From: JAGREO01 sp020446285
Lineage (GTDB): Bacteria; Pseudomonadota; Alphaproteobacteria; Geminicoccales; Geminicoccaceae
NCBI GenBank assembly: GCA_041398005.1
Contig: JAWKVP010000017.1
Coordinates: 1 to 64,000 of the forward strand
Length of the DNA: 64,000 nt
Direction of reading: 5' to 3'
Made by a program: the position numbers and the translations under genes
Part shown: positions 24,483 through 32,620 of the stretch, piece by piece
How positions within the stretch are numbered: position 1 is the first letter of the stretch
Layout of the letters: each line of letters begins with the position of its first letter
The notes under the pieces: generated by a model
The model's database searches: none
What the model was told of the DNA's origin: nothing
The model's input: only the letters and a program-made list of their open reading frames with translations

Positions 24483-26261
24483 ATGTCGGACTTTTCAGAG
24501 GATGTCGCGAGTACGCGCCACGAGGCTGTAATCCTGTCGGCCGACCTGTTCGGCTACACCCGGATGATGCATGCCGACGAGACCGGAACGATCGAGCGTC
24601 TGGGACAGGCGCTCAACCTCTTCAGGCAGCTGATCGGCGACTATGGCGGCAGCATCATCGACACGGCCGGCGACGGCGTCATGTCGATCTTCGAGCATGC
24701 CGATTCGGCACTGAACTTCGCCCTTTCGATCCAGCGCGACTTCGGCCACGACGCGGTCTGGCACGCCGGCAAGGATCCGCTCTGCTTTCGCATCGGCATC
24801 CATCGGGGATCGGTCATCGAACGCGACGGCCGTGTGCATGGCCTCACGCTTGCCATCGCCGCCCGCATCCAGTCACGCGCCCTTCCCGGCGGCATCTGCA
24901 TTTCCGAGCAGCTGCACGCGGCACTGAAGCGGAATGCCGATCTCCGGCTCCGCTCCATCGGCCGGCCGGTCATGCACAATCTCGACGAGCCCATCCAGCT
25001 CTTCTCGGTGGATCTCGATCTGCCGATGCCAGAGCCGGAATCGGTCCAGACGGCGGATCCGGCGGACCTTCCCGCCGATGTCGGCAAGCGCTACGAGCTG
25101 TCGGTCGCCGTCCTGCCCTTCACCAACCTTTCCGGCGACCCCGCCGACAGCCACCTTTGCGACGGCATGGCCTCGGATATCGTCTCCAGCCTGTCGCGCT
25201 TTCGCGATCTCGCGGTCATCGCCCGCCATTCGAGCTTCATGTTCCGCAATACCGAACTCGCGCGGTCGGATGTCGGTGCAGCACTCGGTGCGCGCTACAT
25301 CGTCAACGGCACGATGCAGCGGGCGGGGCCGCGCATTCGCGTGCGCGTCCAGCTGGTCGAGGCCGAGACCAACATGACCGTCTGGGCGCAGCATTACGAC
25401 GGCACGCTGCAGGAAATCTTCGAATTCCAGGACGATGTGACGAGTCAGGTCGCATCCCAGCTCTTCCTGCAGATCAGCACGGTCGAGCGGCAGAAGCTCG
25501 ACCGGCAGCACGTCCCGGGCATCGAAGCCTACGGACTGACCCTGCGCGCGCATGAACTGGTGCTCCTGTACCGGCGAGAGACCAACACCCACGCGCTGCG
25601 CCTGTTCGAACAGGCGACCGAACTCGATCGCGGCTATGGCCGGGCCTTCGCCGGTCTGTCGCGAACCTTCAATCTTGCCTGGCGCTATCGCTGGCATGAC
25701 GATCCGAAGGCGTGTCTGGCCAAGGCGGTGGAGCTGGCACGAACGGCGGTATCGTCCGATCCGGCGGATTCGCGCGGCTATTCGGAGCTCGGCTTCGCCC
25801 TCCTCTACCAGCGCCAGCACGATCCCTCGCTCGCCGCCTACCGCCAGTCGCTGGAACTCAACGCCAACGATGCCGACATGATCGTCGAATATGCCGACGC
25901 CCTCGTCTATGCCGGCGATCCGCGCGAATCACTGAAACTGATCGAGCGGGCGATACGCCTCAATCCCTTCACACCGGACCATTATTTCTGGGCGCTCGGC
26001 GATGCGTTCTTCGCCCTCGGTGAATACGAACATGTCATCGAGGCACTCTCGCGCATGCGCGACCCGTCCCAGGGAATGCGGCTGCTCGCGGCCTCGCATG
26101 CCCATCTCGGCAATGACGAGGAAGCCGGCCGCATCGCCCGCCGGATCCTCGCACGCGACCCGGATTTCACGGTCGATCACTGGGCCACCGTGCCGCCCCA
26201 CCGTCACGAGGAACGGCGAGCGCGGCTGATCGAGGGACTGAAAAGAGCCGGGCTTCACTGA
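24483..26261 (+). CDS. Class III nucleotide cyclase with C-terminal TPR region
   Basis: 592 residues. Residues 10-180 form a class III adenylate/guanylate cyclase domain: metal aspartate in AVILSADLFGYTRMM, then IIDTAGDGVMSIF and FRIGIHRGSVIERDGRVHG. Residues 200-335 are a TolB-like region (LSVAVLPFTNLSGDPADSHL, then FIV-type strand motifs GARYIVNGTMQRAG). The C-terminal half is TPR-like helices (AVELARTAVSSDPADSRGY, LKLIERAIRLNPFTPDHYF). No membrane segment, so a soluble cAMP-type enzyme controlled by protein contacts. The ATG at 24483 follows a weak GGGCGG. Ends in a hairpin that overlaps the stop codon. Confidence 0.9.
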   Translation: MSDFSEDVASTRHEAVILSADLFGYTRMMHADETGTIERLGQALNLFRQLIGDYGGSIIDTAGDGVMSIFEHADSALNFALSIQRDFGHDAVWHAGKDPLCFRIGIHRGSVIERDGRVHGLTLAIAARIQSRALPGGICISEQLHAALKRNADLRLRSIGRPVMHNLDEPIQLFSVDLDLPMPEPESVQTADPADLPADVGKRYELSVAVLPFTNLSGDPADSHLCDGMASDIVSSLSRFRDLAVIARHSSFMFRNTELARSDVGAALGARYIVNGTMQRAGPRIRVRVQLVEAETNMTVWAQHYDGTLQEIFEFQDDVTSQVASQLFLQISTVERQKLDRQHVPGIEAYGLTLRAHELVLLYRRETNTHALRLFEQATELDRGYGRAFAGLSRTFNLAWRYRWHDDPKACLAKAVELARTAVSSDPADSRGYSELGFALLYQRQHDPSLAAYRQSLELNANDADMIVEYADALVYAGDPRESLKLIERAIRLNPFTPDHYFWALGDAFFALGEYEHVIEALSRMRDPSQGMRLLAASHAHLGNDEEAGRIARRILARDPDFTVDHWATVPPHRHEERRARLIEGLKRAGLH

Positions 26262-26272
26262 AAGCCCGGCTC
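26241..26272. terminator. Shared terminator between cyclase and heptad-peptide genes
   Basis: A perfect 11-bp stem, GAGCCGGGCTT (26245-26255) with AAGCCCGGCTC (26262-26272), overlaps the TGA of the cyclase gene. On the minus strand it is followed by TTTTC, so it should end transcripts of the heptad-repeat peptide gene; on the plus strand it has no T-run. It confirms that the minus-strand unit ends here. Confidence 0.75.
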
Positions 26273-26317
26273 CGTCTTCACCGCCCTTCGTTCATGTGGA
26301 TTCCCGTCCGGTTCCGC

Positions 26318-26533
26318 TCAGCGGGCGTAACGGTCGTAGCCTGACGCCATGCGATCGTAGCCCGAGGCCATGCGGTCATAGCCGGATGCCATGCGGTCGT
26401 AGCCCGACGCCATACGGTCATAGCCCGACGCCATGCGGTCATAGCCGGATGACATGCGGTCGTAGCCCGATGCCATGCGGTCATGGCGCAATGACGTAAG
26501 GACCCCTTTTGACGTGTGGTTTTCCTTGTTCAT
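26318..26533 (-). CDS. Heptad-repeat peptide, candidate YcaO/TfuA substrate
   Basis: 71 residues. A 17-residue leader (MNKENHTSKGVLTSLRH) is followed by seven tandem heptads DRMASGY (second copy DRMSSGY) and a short tail DRYAR. The DNA repeats differ at silent positions in the Asp, Arg, Ala, Ser and Tyr codons, with only one replacement, so selection keeps the peptide. GGAAAG lies before the ATG. It is on the same strand as, and 390 bases downstream of, ycaO and tfuA genes, and ends in a terminator. By architecture (short leader, repeated core) it looks like a multi-core RiPP precursor. I do not recognise the family; the link to YcaO/TfuA is inference. Confidence 0.75.
   Translation of the reverse strand: MNKENHTSKGVLTSLRHDRMASGYDRMSSGYDRMASGYDRMASGYDRMASGYDRMASGYDRMASGYDRYAR
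26336..26482 (-). repeat. Seven 21-bp coding repeats
   Basis: Seven in-frame 21-bp units encode DRMASGY. Codon choices vary from unit to unit (GCA, GCG, GCC for Ala; TCG, TCC, TCA for Ser; TAC, TAT for Tyr; CGC, CGT for Arg; GAC, GAT for Asp). The units are therefore old, not freshly copied. Confidence 0.95.
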
Positions 26534-26923
26534 GATTGACTTTCCAATGCTTGGGTTCTGGCACAACAAACCGCCCGTCCGACGAACGTTGCATCGGCAC
26601 AGACGGGATCGCGACAGGGTCCTGTGACCCTCCCGCAGGAGCCGCGACGTATCGTTGCGGTTGATGACCCGACCGTGACGGGCCGCCCGCAATCGGACGT
26701 CGATGGCAATCGTCGACACTCCCCGGTCAGGGGGAGACGAAGGCTGAACCTGTAGTTCTGAACGTTCTTGTTGGGCGGATCATTCCATTTTACAGAAAGA
26801 TGCCGCCTGATTGCTATCCAGAGGCGAAACCATTACCGACTCTGAATGATAAAATCGCGAGATGGTGAAATAACATTCCAAAAACCGAATAAATACAAAA
26901 CCTCCAGTTGCTTTGAACAATTT
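26534..26923 (-). other. Intergenic region between tfuA and the heptad-peptide gene, 390 bp
   Basis: No convincing gene. The tfuA-proximal 170 bases (about 26750-26923) are markedly AT-rich against the GC-rich window; the rest is GC-rich. A frame continuous with the peptide gene reaches back to 26719, but the extension is Arg-rich and lacks a ribosome site, so I do not treat it as coding. The length suggests that the peptide gene has its own promoter or a processed leader, as precursor genes often need more product than their enzymes. Confidence 0.4.
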
Positions 26924-28177
26924 CTATGATACAAAAACAGACAGATATGCGCGACTGAATTCTTCGCGATTCCGCCATCCGAAATAACGCAAGGCGTGAT
27001 TTTCCATGCTGTCACAGGGAAATTCATCAACAGTTGAAATATAATCACTCCAAATAACCTCAAAACAGGTGCCAAATTCTTCCGGACTCCAGTCCCTGTC
27101 CGTTTCCTGCGATTGCCGGCGAAGAAGAGTGTGCGCCATTTCAATCATCTGCGGGCCATCCGCATGCAGCTTCACCCGCTCCGCCATGGCCTGCCAGAAC
27201 CAGCCGGGCGGATGCAGCCGCAGCCAGGCGAGTGCGTCCCCGTCCTGCAGATGACGGTCCAGCATGCTGCGGTCCGCCTGCCGGCCGTCGAGCCAGCGGG
27301 CTTCGGTCCCGGGATCGTGAACGGACCGGGCAGCGAGGAATTCGCTTCGCAGGGGGTCGAGATCGATGGCGGGAAGCGGCATCACCCCCCTGTGGCCGCG
27401 CCGTGCAAGACCGGCGAACAGCAACGGATCGCGCAGTTCCAGCCAGAGCCGGGGATGCAGCCGGACGATGTCGAGCAACGCACCGTCGAGAGGCGAAAGT
27501 CGCGCCCTCCAGGTCCGTTCCTCGTTCATCACCTCCTCGAAGACGTCGGTCCATTGCAGGTGCCATGACGGCGCTGCGGCCTTCGTGCCGGCGAGACCGA
27601 GTGCATGTTCCAGCACGGCACCGGCATCGAGCCGCTTCTGTTCGACGCGAAAGGCGCGCAGTTCACCCGGAATCCGCCGTTCCTTGTAGAACAGGGCCTT
27701 CGCGCGGCGGACAGTTTCCAGCGCCCCCTCGCCATCGATCGCCCCGGCCGCGAGCGCCGCCGCGACGGTCGCGCGAATATCGACCATGGCATCGCTGAGA
27801 GCGACATAGCCGGTCTCGGCCGGCCCGTGCAGGACCGCCACCTCATCGTCATCGACGAGCCGGCCGGAGGCGAAATCCCCGAAGATCCGGCCGACGCCGA
27901 TCATGCCGAACGGATGCAGTTCGGCCGCCCTGAGCGCACCCATGCTGCCGCCGCCGACGACATGCACACCGCGTTCGATGGCCAGCAGGATCTCCTTGTG
28001 CAGCACCGCCGGCACGCTCTCGAAATAGCCGTCGACGATGGCGATCACCCCGACTGACGGATCGTCGAGCAGGGGCAGGAGATCGCCCTGGCTCACCGGC
28101 GGCAGCCAGACGATGGAGCCCTCCGCCGGCCGCTGGCCGGGCTTGAGGCTCGGGCCGACAAAGGCATGAACGACCAT
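26924..28177 (-). CDS. TfuA-like protein (YcaO partner)
   Basis: 417 residues. The N-terminal half is a TfuA-like domain: VHAFVGPSLKPGQRP at the start, LPPVSQGDLLPLL, VGVIAIVDGYFESVPAVLHK, then GVHVVGGGSMGALRAAEL and GMIGVGRIFGDFASGRLVDD. TfuA proteins work with YcaO enzymes, and in methanogens the pair makes thioglycine in methyl-coenzyme M reductase. The C-terminal 230 residues are helical and unassigned. Its ATG shares a base with the TGA of ycaO (TGATG), so the two are made together. The last 60 codons are AT-rich compared with the rest, hinting at transfer or a recombined end. Confidence 0.88.
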   Translation of the reverse strand: MVVHAFVGPSLKPGQRPAEGSIVWLPPVSQGDLLPLLDDPSVGVIAIVDGYFESVPAVLHKEILLAIERGVHVVGGGSMGALRAAELHPFGMIGVGRIFGDFASGRLVDDDEVAVLHGPAETGYVALSDAMVDIRATVAAALAAGAIDGEGALETVRRAKALFYKERRIPGELRAFRVEQKRLDAGAVLEHALGLAGTKAAAPSWHLQWTDVFEEVMNEERTWRARLSPLDGALLDIVRLHPRLWLELRDPLLFAGLARRGHRGVMPLPAIDLDPLRSEFLAARSVHDPGTEARWLDGRQADRSMLDRHLQDGDALAWLRLHPPGWFWQAMAERVKLHADGPQMIEMAHTLLRRQSQETDRDWSPEEFGTCFEVIWSDYISTVDEFPCDSMENHALRYFGWRNREEFSRAYLSVFVS

Positions 28178-29391
28178 CAGTCCATCTCCTGCCGGCGAAG
28201 CCCCGGCACCACCGCGCGCACCACGAAGACATGGTCCACGGGCCCGCTCATGTCGACCATGGCCACCTCCTCGATCCCGTCGGCGACGAGCCGGGCGAGC
28301 AGGTGATCGAGTTCGTCGGCGAAGGTTTCCCGCGGCGGCGAAGGAGGCGGGAGACGGCGATGCCCCCGCGCGCTGAAGATCGCGCTGGCGAACTCCGCGT
28401 CGCGTTCCAGCGATCCGGGCGAGAATTCGTGCCGCTTGAGGTCATCGCGCGCGCCGGAAATGTAGGTCGTGCGCACCTGTGCGGCCTCGGTGAGCGCACG
28501 CGACAGGGCGATGGCCGGATCGCCGTGACAGCCCGCCCCTTCCGCCAGCGGCAGCAACCGGTCACGCGCGCCGAGCCGGACGTAGTAGGCCGGAATGTCG
28601 AAGCGAAGCGCGATATCGTAGATCGCCAGATCGCAATCCGCGTCGCGCAGGCGCGCGATCAGGCCGGCACAGACGGGATCCTCGACCGCATCGGGATCGA
28701 CCAGCCGTTGTGCCCGCCCATCCAGCGACATTCGCCTGAGCCGCGCCATGGCGTCCCGCTCGACCAGTTCGAGCAGCGCATGCAGCAGCGCTTCCAGACG
28801 GTGGTTGCCGGAGGCGAGGCCGTTGGTACTCATGATGACCGCACCGCTCCCCGGGAGAGCGGGGCTGCGATAATCGGTATGGACGATCTCGTAGGGCAGC
28901 CAGACGGGGCGGCTCGCGAGAATGTCGACGGCCTCGATCCAGGGAACCGGTTCGTGTTCGGGAAAGACCCGCCCCGGTCGCAGGCACAGGCGGCCCGTGT
29001 CGATCACCGGGCGATGCCCGCGCATGTCGGCGAGCGAGCGCAGGATCAGGGGCGCGTCGATCCGCTCGGCATGCCATGTCTCGATCGATTCCATGAGTGC
29101 CGAGGCCATCGCCGCCTCGTCGCTGATGCCCTTGCCGAGCGAGACCGCAACCGCCCGCGCCAGCGGCCGTGTGCTCATGAAGACCGGAATGCCGAGATTG
29201 TCGAGCCCGGTCAGGTTGCCGAGCCGGGTGATTCCCAGACCCGCGAGCTGCGGGCGCAGCCTCTCGACCGTGTCGGCCGGCGAAACCAGCCGCTCCGTGC
29301 CGCCGGCATGGCCCTTGCGGCCGGGGTCGCGCGCGGCCTCGGCATCGAGCCATTCGCTGATCAAGGAAATCTCCACTTCAGGGACGGGCAT
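28177..29391 (-). CDS. YcaO family ATP-dependent peptide-modifying enzyme
   Basis: 404 residues. The three YcaO ATP/Mg motifs are intact: ESIETWHAE (Glu101, Glu104), LELVERDA (Glu208, Glu211) and TEAAQVR (Glu302, Gln305, Arg307). YcaO enzymes use ATP to activate backbone amides, giving azolines, amidines or, with TfuA, thioamides. The C-terminus (VPGLRRQEMD) lacks the proline-rich end common in azoline-forming YcaOs, and no E1-like or ocin-ThiF partner is near, which fits the thioamide branch. ATG at 29391 has a weak ribosome site; a TTG lies two codons upstream. The divergent neighbour is the Fe-S subunit gene at 29468. Confidence 0.92.
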   Translation of the reverse strand: MPVPEVEISLISEWLDAEAARDPGRKGHAGGTERLVSPADTVERLRPQLAGLGITRLGNLTGLDNLGIPVFMSTRPLARAVAVSLGKGISDEAAMASALMESIETWHAERIDAPLILRSLADMRGHRPVIDTGRLCLRPGRVFPEHEPVPWIEAVDILASRPVWLPYEIVHTDYRSPALPGSGAVIMSTNGLASGNHRLEALLHALLELVERDAMARLRRMSLDGRAQRLVDPDAVEDPVCAGLIARLRDADCDLAIYDIALRFDIPAYYVRLGARDRLLPLAEGAGCHGDPAIALSRALTEAAQVRTTYISGARDDLKRHEFSPGSLERDAEFASAIFSARGHRRLPPPSPPRETFADELDHLLARLVADGIEEVAMVDMSGPVDHVFVVRAVVPGLRRQEMD

Positions 29392-29467
29392 ACACAAGCG
29401 GCTTGCCGGATGGCACCGAATGGGGCACGCATGGTGTCATGGGGTGAGGAAAGGTACAAGCGGCAGG

Positions 29468-30175
29468 ATGCTCGACGTTCAGATCTGGCGGGGACGGGAG
29501 GATGGCGGACTGGTTTCCTACAATGTCCCGAAACGGGACAACCAGACCGTCCTCGATGTGGTGACATGGGTGCAGCGCAATGTCGAACCGGCGCTGGCCT
29601 ATCGTTTCGCCTGCCGGGTCGGGGTCTGCGGCTCCTGTGCGATGACGGTGAACGGCCGCCCGCGATGGACCTGCCGCAGCCATGTCAAGGATGTGGCGCC
29701 ATCGGGAAGGCTCGTCATCGAACCGCTGCGCAACCTGCCGCGCATCAAGGATCTGGTCGCCGACCTGACGCCCTTCTTCGAGAAATGGCAGAAAGCCGGC
29801 GGACGCTTTGCCGGCACCGCCGACCGCCACGCGCCGATGACCTCGATCAGTCCCGACGAGCCGAGGCGCAGGGCAGTCGATGCCGGTATCGAGTGCATCA
29901 ATTGTGCCGTGTGCTACAGCGCCTGCGACGTCGTCGGCTGGAAGGCGGACTATCTCGGACCGGCGGCGCTCAACCGCGCCTGGACGCTGGTCAATGACGA
30001 TCGCCACGGCGAGAGGCGGGCGACGCTGGACAAGGCCACCGCCGATGGCGGCTGCCACAGCTGCCACACGCATGCCTCCTGCCTCGAACATTGTCCGGTC
30101 GGCATCAATCCGACGCGCGGCATCGCCGGATTGAAACGGCTGTCGCTGCTGCGGCTCACGGGAGGCGGGCCGTGA
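29468..30175 (+). CDS. Succinate dehydrogenase/fumarate reductase-like iron-sulfur subunit
   Basis: 235 residues. N-terminal [2Fe-2S] ferredoxin domain with Cys49, Cys54, Cys57 and Cys69 (CRVGVCGSC...C); C-terminal clusters from CINCAVCYSAC and CHSCHTHASCLEHCPVGINP. All cysteines of an SdhB/FrdB three-cluster electron wire are present. It passes electrons between the flavoprotein and the membrane subunits at the inner membrane. ATG follows GGCAGG. Its stop overlaps a GTG start of the next gene (GTGA). The B-C-D-A gene order differs from the usual CDAB of alphaproteobacterial sdh, so this may be a second, specialised complex. Confidence 0.92.
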   Translation: MLDVQIWRGREDGGLVSYNVPKRDNQTVLDVVTWVQRNVEPALAYRFACRVGVCGSCAMTVNGRPRWTCRSHVKDVAPSGRLVIEPLRNLPRIKDLVADLTPFFEKWQKAGGRFAGTADRHAPMTSISPDEPRRRAVDAGIECINCAVCYSACDVVGWKADYLGPAALNRAWTLVNDDRHGERRATLDKATADGGCHSCHTHASCLEHCPVGINPTRGIAGLKRLSLLRLTGGGP

Positions 30176-30516
30176 GCGACGGTTTCCTGTTCATGTTGCA
30201 GCGGCTGAGCGCGCTCGTGCTGGCACCGCTGGTGATCGTCCACCTTCTCGTCATTCTCTGGGCCGTCGAGGGCGGGCTGAGCGGTGCGGAAATCCTGGAG
30301 CGCACACGCGGCAGCACCGCGCTCGCGGTGTTCTACGGGCTCTTCGTCATCGCCGCCGCCATCCACGCGCCGATCGGCCTGCGCAACGTCCTTCAGGAAT
30401 GGACCGCAATCGACCGGCGCTGGATCGATTCCACCATGCTGGGACTGGCCATCATCCTGCTGCTCACCGGCTTTCGCGCCGTCCTGGCCGTCACCGCCAC
30501 GGGGATCGCCGCATGA
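30172..30516 (+). CDS. Succinate dehydrogenase-like membrane subunit 1 (SdhC-like)
   Basis: 114 residues from a GTG preceded by GGAGGCGGG. Three hydrophobic helices: LSALVLAPLVIVHLLVILWA, ALAVFYGLFVIAAAIHAPIG and MLGLAIILLLTGFRAVLAVT. Histidines in IVHLLV and IHAPIGLRNVL, the latter with the GxR pattern seen in cytochrome b556 subunits, could ligate heme and contact quinone. Overlaps its neighbours by four bases at both ends, so it is tightly co-translated with the Fe-S subunit and the second membrane subunit. Confidence 0.85.
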   Translation: MSDGFLFMLQRLSALVLAPLVIVHLLVILWAVEGGLSGAEILERTRGSTALAVFYGLFVIAAAIHAPIGLRNVLQEWTAIDRRWIDSTMLGLAIILLLTGFRAVLAVTATGIAA

Positions 30517-30857
30517 TCCGCCCCTCACGCAATCATCCGGGCTATATCGCCTTTCTCGGTCACCGGCTTTCCGGCATGGCGCTCGCGCTCTTCCTGCCCC
30601 TGCATTTTCTAGCCCTTGGCATGGCCATCGAAGGCGCCGACGGGCTCGACAGGTTTCTCGCACTTGCCGACCGGCCGCTGGTCAAGCTCGCCGAATGGGG
30701 GCTCGTCCTGCTGCTGACGCTTCACCTCGCTTTCGGCGTCAGGCTGCTGCTGCTCGAATTCCTGCCATGGCGGGACATCCGCAAACGCCTGATTGCGCTC
30801 GGTGCGGCAAGCGCCCTGCTCGTCGGCGTCATCATGGCGATCCGGATGGCAATCTGA
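30513..30857 (+). CDS. Succinate dehydrogenase-like membrane subunit 2 (SdhD-like)
   Basis: 114 residues. Begins with FLGHRLSGMALALFLPLHFL, the quinone-site HRxSG motif of SdhC/SdhD proteins, then LVLLLTLHLAFGVRLLLLEF with a heme-type His and the GxR motif, and a third helix AASALLVGVIMAIRMAI. Together with the preceding 114-residue protein it would form the membrane anchor. Its TGA shares a base with the flavoprotein ATG (TGATG). Confidence 0.85.
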   Translation: MIRPSRNHPGYIAFLGHRLSGMALALFLPLHFLALGMAIEGADGLDRFLALADRPLVKLAEWGLVLLLTLHLAFGVRLLLLEFLPWRDIRKRLIALGAASALLVGVIMAIRMAI

Positions 30858-32584
30858 TGGTGATCGAACGCAACGATACCGACATTCTCATCCTCGGCGC
30901 CGGCGGTGCCGGCCTCTTCGCGGCTCTCCATGCGCTGCAGACCGATCCCGATCTCGATGTGACCATCGCCGTCAAGGGCCTGCTCGGCAAATGCGGCTGC
31001 ACGCGCATGGTCCAGGGCGGTTACAATGTGGCGCTCGCCGAGGGGGACAGTGTCGAGCGGCATTTCATGGACACGATCGTCGGCGGCAAGTGGCTGCCGC
31101 GTCAGGATCTGGCGTGGAAGCTGGTGGAGACTGCCGTCGTCCGGATCCACGAACTGGAAAACGAGATCGGCTGCTATTTCGACCGGAACCCCGACGGTAC
31201 CATGCACCAGAAGGCCTTCGCCGGGCAGAGCTTCGACCGCACCGTGCACAAGGGTGATCTGACCGGCATCGAGATCATCAACCGGCTGATGGAACAGGTC
31301 TGGGCGCGCGGCTTCCATCGTCTGGAAGAACATCGCGCCATCGAGCTCATCCCCGCCCGCGACGGATCGGGCATTGCCGGCGTCCTGATGATCGACATGC
31401 GCACCGGCGCGTTCCGGCTGGTACGGGCGAAGGCCGTGCTGCTCGCCACCGGCGGCGGGCCGACCATGTATCTCTACCACACCCCCTCCGGCGACAAGGC
31501 CTGCGACGGTATGGCCATGGCGATGCGCGCCGGGCTCGCCCTGCGCGACATGGAGATGGTCCAGTTCCACCCGACGGGACTTCTCGCCGGCACCGAAACG
31601 CGCATGACCGGTACGGTCCTCGAGGAGGGATTGCGCGGCGCCGGCGGCTATCTCCTCAATGGCGATGGCGAACGCTTCATGAGCCGCTACCACGCCCATG
31701 GGGAACGGGCGACACGCGACATCGTCAGCCGCTCGATCTATGCCGAGATGCGCGAAGGCCGCACCACGCCACTGGGCGGCGTCTATATCGAGATGGGCCA
31801 TCTCGGTCCGGAAAATGTGGCAAAGCGCTTTCCGGGCATGGTCAGACGCTGCGCCGATTGCGGCTTCGATCTCGCCGGCGGGCGGGTCGAGGTGGTGCCG
31901 ACGGCCCATTACATGATGGGCGGTGTCGAGTTCGAAGCGGATACCTCCACCGCCCTTCCCGGCCTGTTCGCAGCGGGCGAGGATACGGGCGGCGTGCATG
32001 GTGCCAACCGGCTCGGCGGCAACGGCGTGGCCAATTCCACGGTCTATGGCGGTGTCGCCGGCGAAAGCATGGCCCGGTGGGCAAGGGGCGAAGGTGCCAT
32101 CAGGGATGTCGACGAGGATATCGTCGCCCGCGCGATCGACCGTGTGGAGCGGCCCTTCGCCAACGGGCCGGCCCCGGTCGACCGGCTGCGCGAACGGCTC
32201 TGGCAGGTCATGTGGGACGATATCGGCATCCTGCGCGACGAGGCCGGCATTCGCCGCGGGCTCGAATCCCTCGCGGACATCCGGGATGAACTCATGTCCA
32301 CCGGGCTGGCCGATGGCGAACGCGCCTTCAACCTCACCTGGCACGACTGGCTCAATCTCGAAAGCCAAATTGCCGTTTCCCGTGTCATCGCCGAGGCAGC
32401 ACTTGCCCGCGAGGATAGCCGCGGCGCGCATTTCCGCGAGGATTTCCCCGAAACCGGATCACTCGAAGATACGCGCTACACCCGTTACATCGACGGGACG
32501 ATCGAAACCGTCCCCGTCACCTTCGACATCATCCGCCCCGGCGAAAGCCTGATCGAAGACGAAGCCGGCGCGCCTCCCGCGTAA
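30857..32584 (+). CDS. Succinate dehydrogenase/fumarate reductase-like flavoprotein subunit
   Basis: 575 residues. FAD motif DILILGAGGAGLFAALHAL, substrate-site motif DMEMVQFHPTGLL, catalytic Arg region GERATRDIVSRSIYAEM, and VVPTAHYMMGGVEF plus GVHGANRLGGNGVANSTVYG define the SdhA/FrdA/aspartate oxidase family. Where SdhA/FrdA have a histidine that holds FAD covalently (SHT..AQGG), this protein reads GCTRMVQGG, as in L-aspartate oxidase and soluble fumarate reductases. FAD is therefore probably non-covalent, and the reaction may be fumarate reduction or oxidation of another dicarboxylate. Last gene of the four-gene operon, convergent with the giant coiled-coil gene 36 bases away. Confidence 0.9.
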   Translation: MVIERNDTDILILGAGGAGLFAALHALQTDPDLDVTIAVKGLLGKCGCTRMVQGGYNVALAEGDSVERHFMDTIVGGKWLPRQDLAWKLVETAVVRIHELENEIGCYFDRNPDGTMHQKAFAGQSFDRTVHKGDLTGIEIINRLMEQVWARGFHRLEEHRAIELIPARDGSGIAGVLMIDMRTGAFRLVRAKAVLLATGGGPTMYLYHTPSGDKACDGMAMAMRAGLALRDMEMVQFHPTGLLAGTETRMTGTVLEEGLRGAGGYLLNGDGERFMSRYHAHGERATRDIVSRSIYAEMREGRTTPLGGVYIEMGHLGPENVAKRFPGMVRRCADCGFDLAGGRVEVVPTAHYMMGGVEFEADTSTALPGLFAAGEDTGGVHGANRLGGNGVANSTVYGGVAGESMARWARGEGAIRDVDEDIVARAIDRVERPFANGPAPVDRLRERLWQVMWDDIGILRDEAGIRRGLESLADIRDELMSTGLADGERAFNLTWHDWLNLESQIAVSRVIAEAALAREDSRGAHFREDFPETGSLEDTRYTRYIDGTIETVPVTFDIIRPGESLIEDEAGAPPA

Positions 32585-32620
32585 CGAAACAACGAGCCAG
32601 AGCCCGGATCTTCCGTTCCG

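Noticed and set aside
26318..26482. Regularly spaced 21-bp repeats that could be read as a small CRISPR-like array
   Set aside because: The repeats are contiguous with no spacers, keep one reading frame and vary at silent positions, so they are coding.
26534..26719. In-frame upstream extension of the heptad-peptide gene to 133 residues
   Set aside because: The extension is Arg-rich, has no ribosome site, and a good one (GGAAAG) precedes the internal ATG at 26533.
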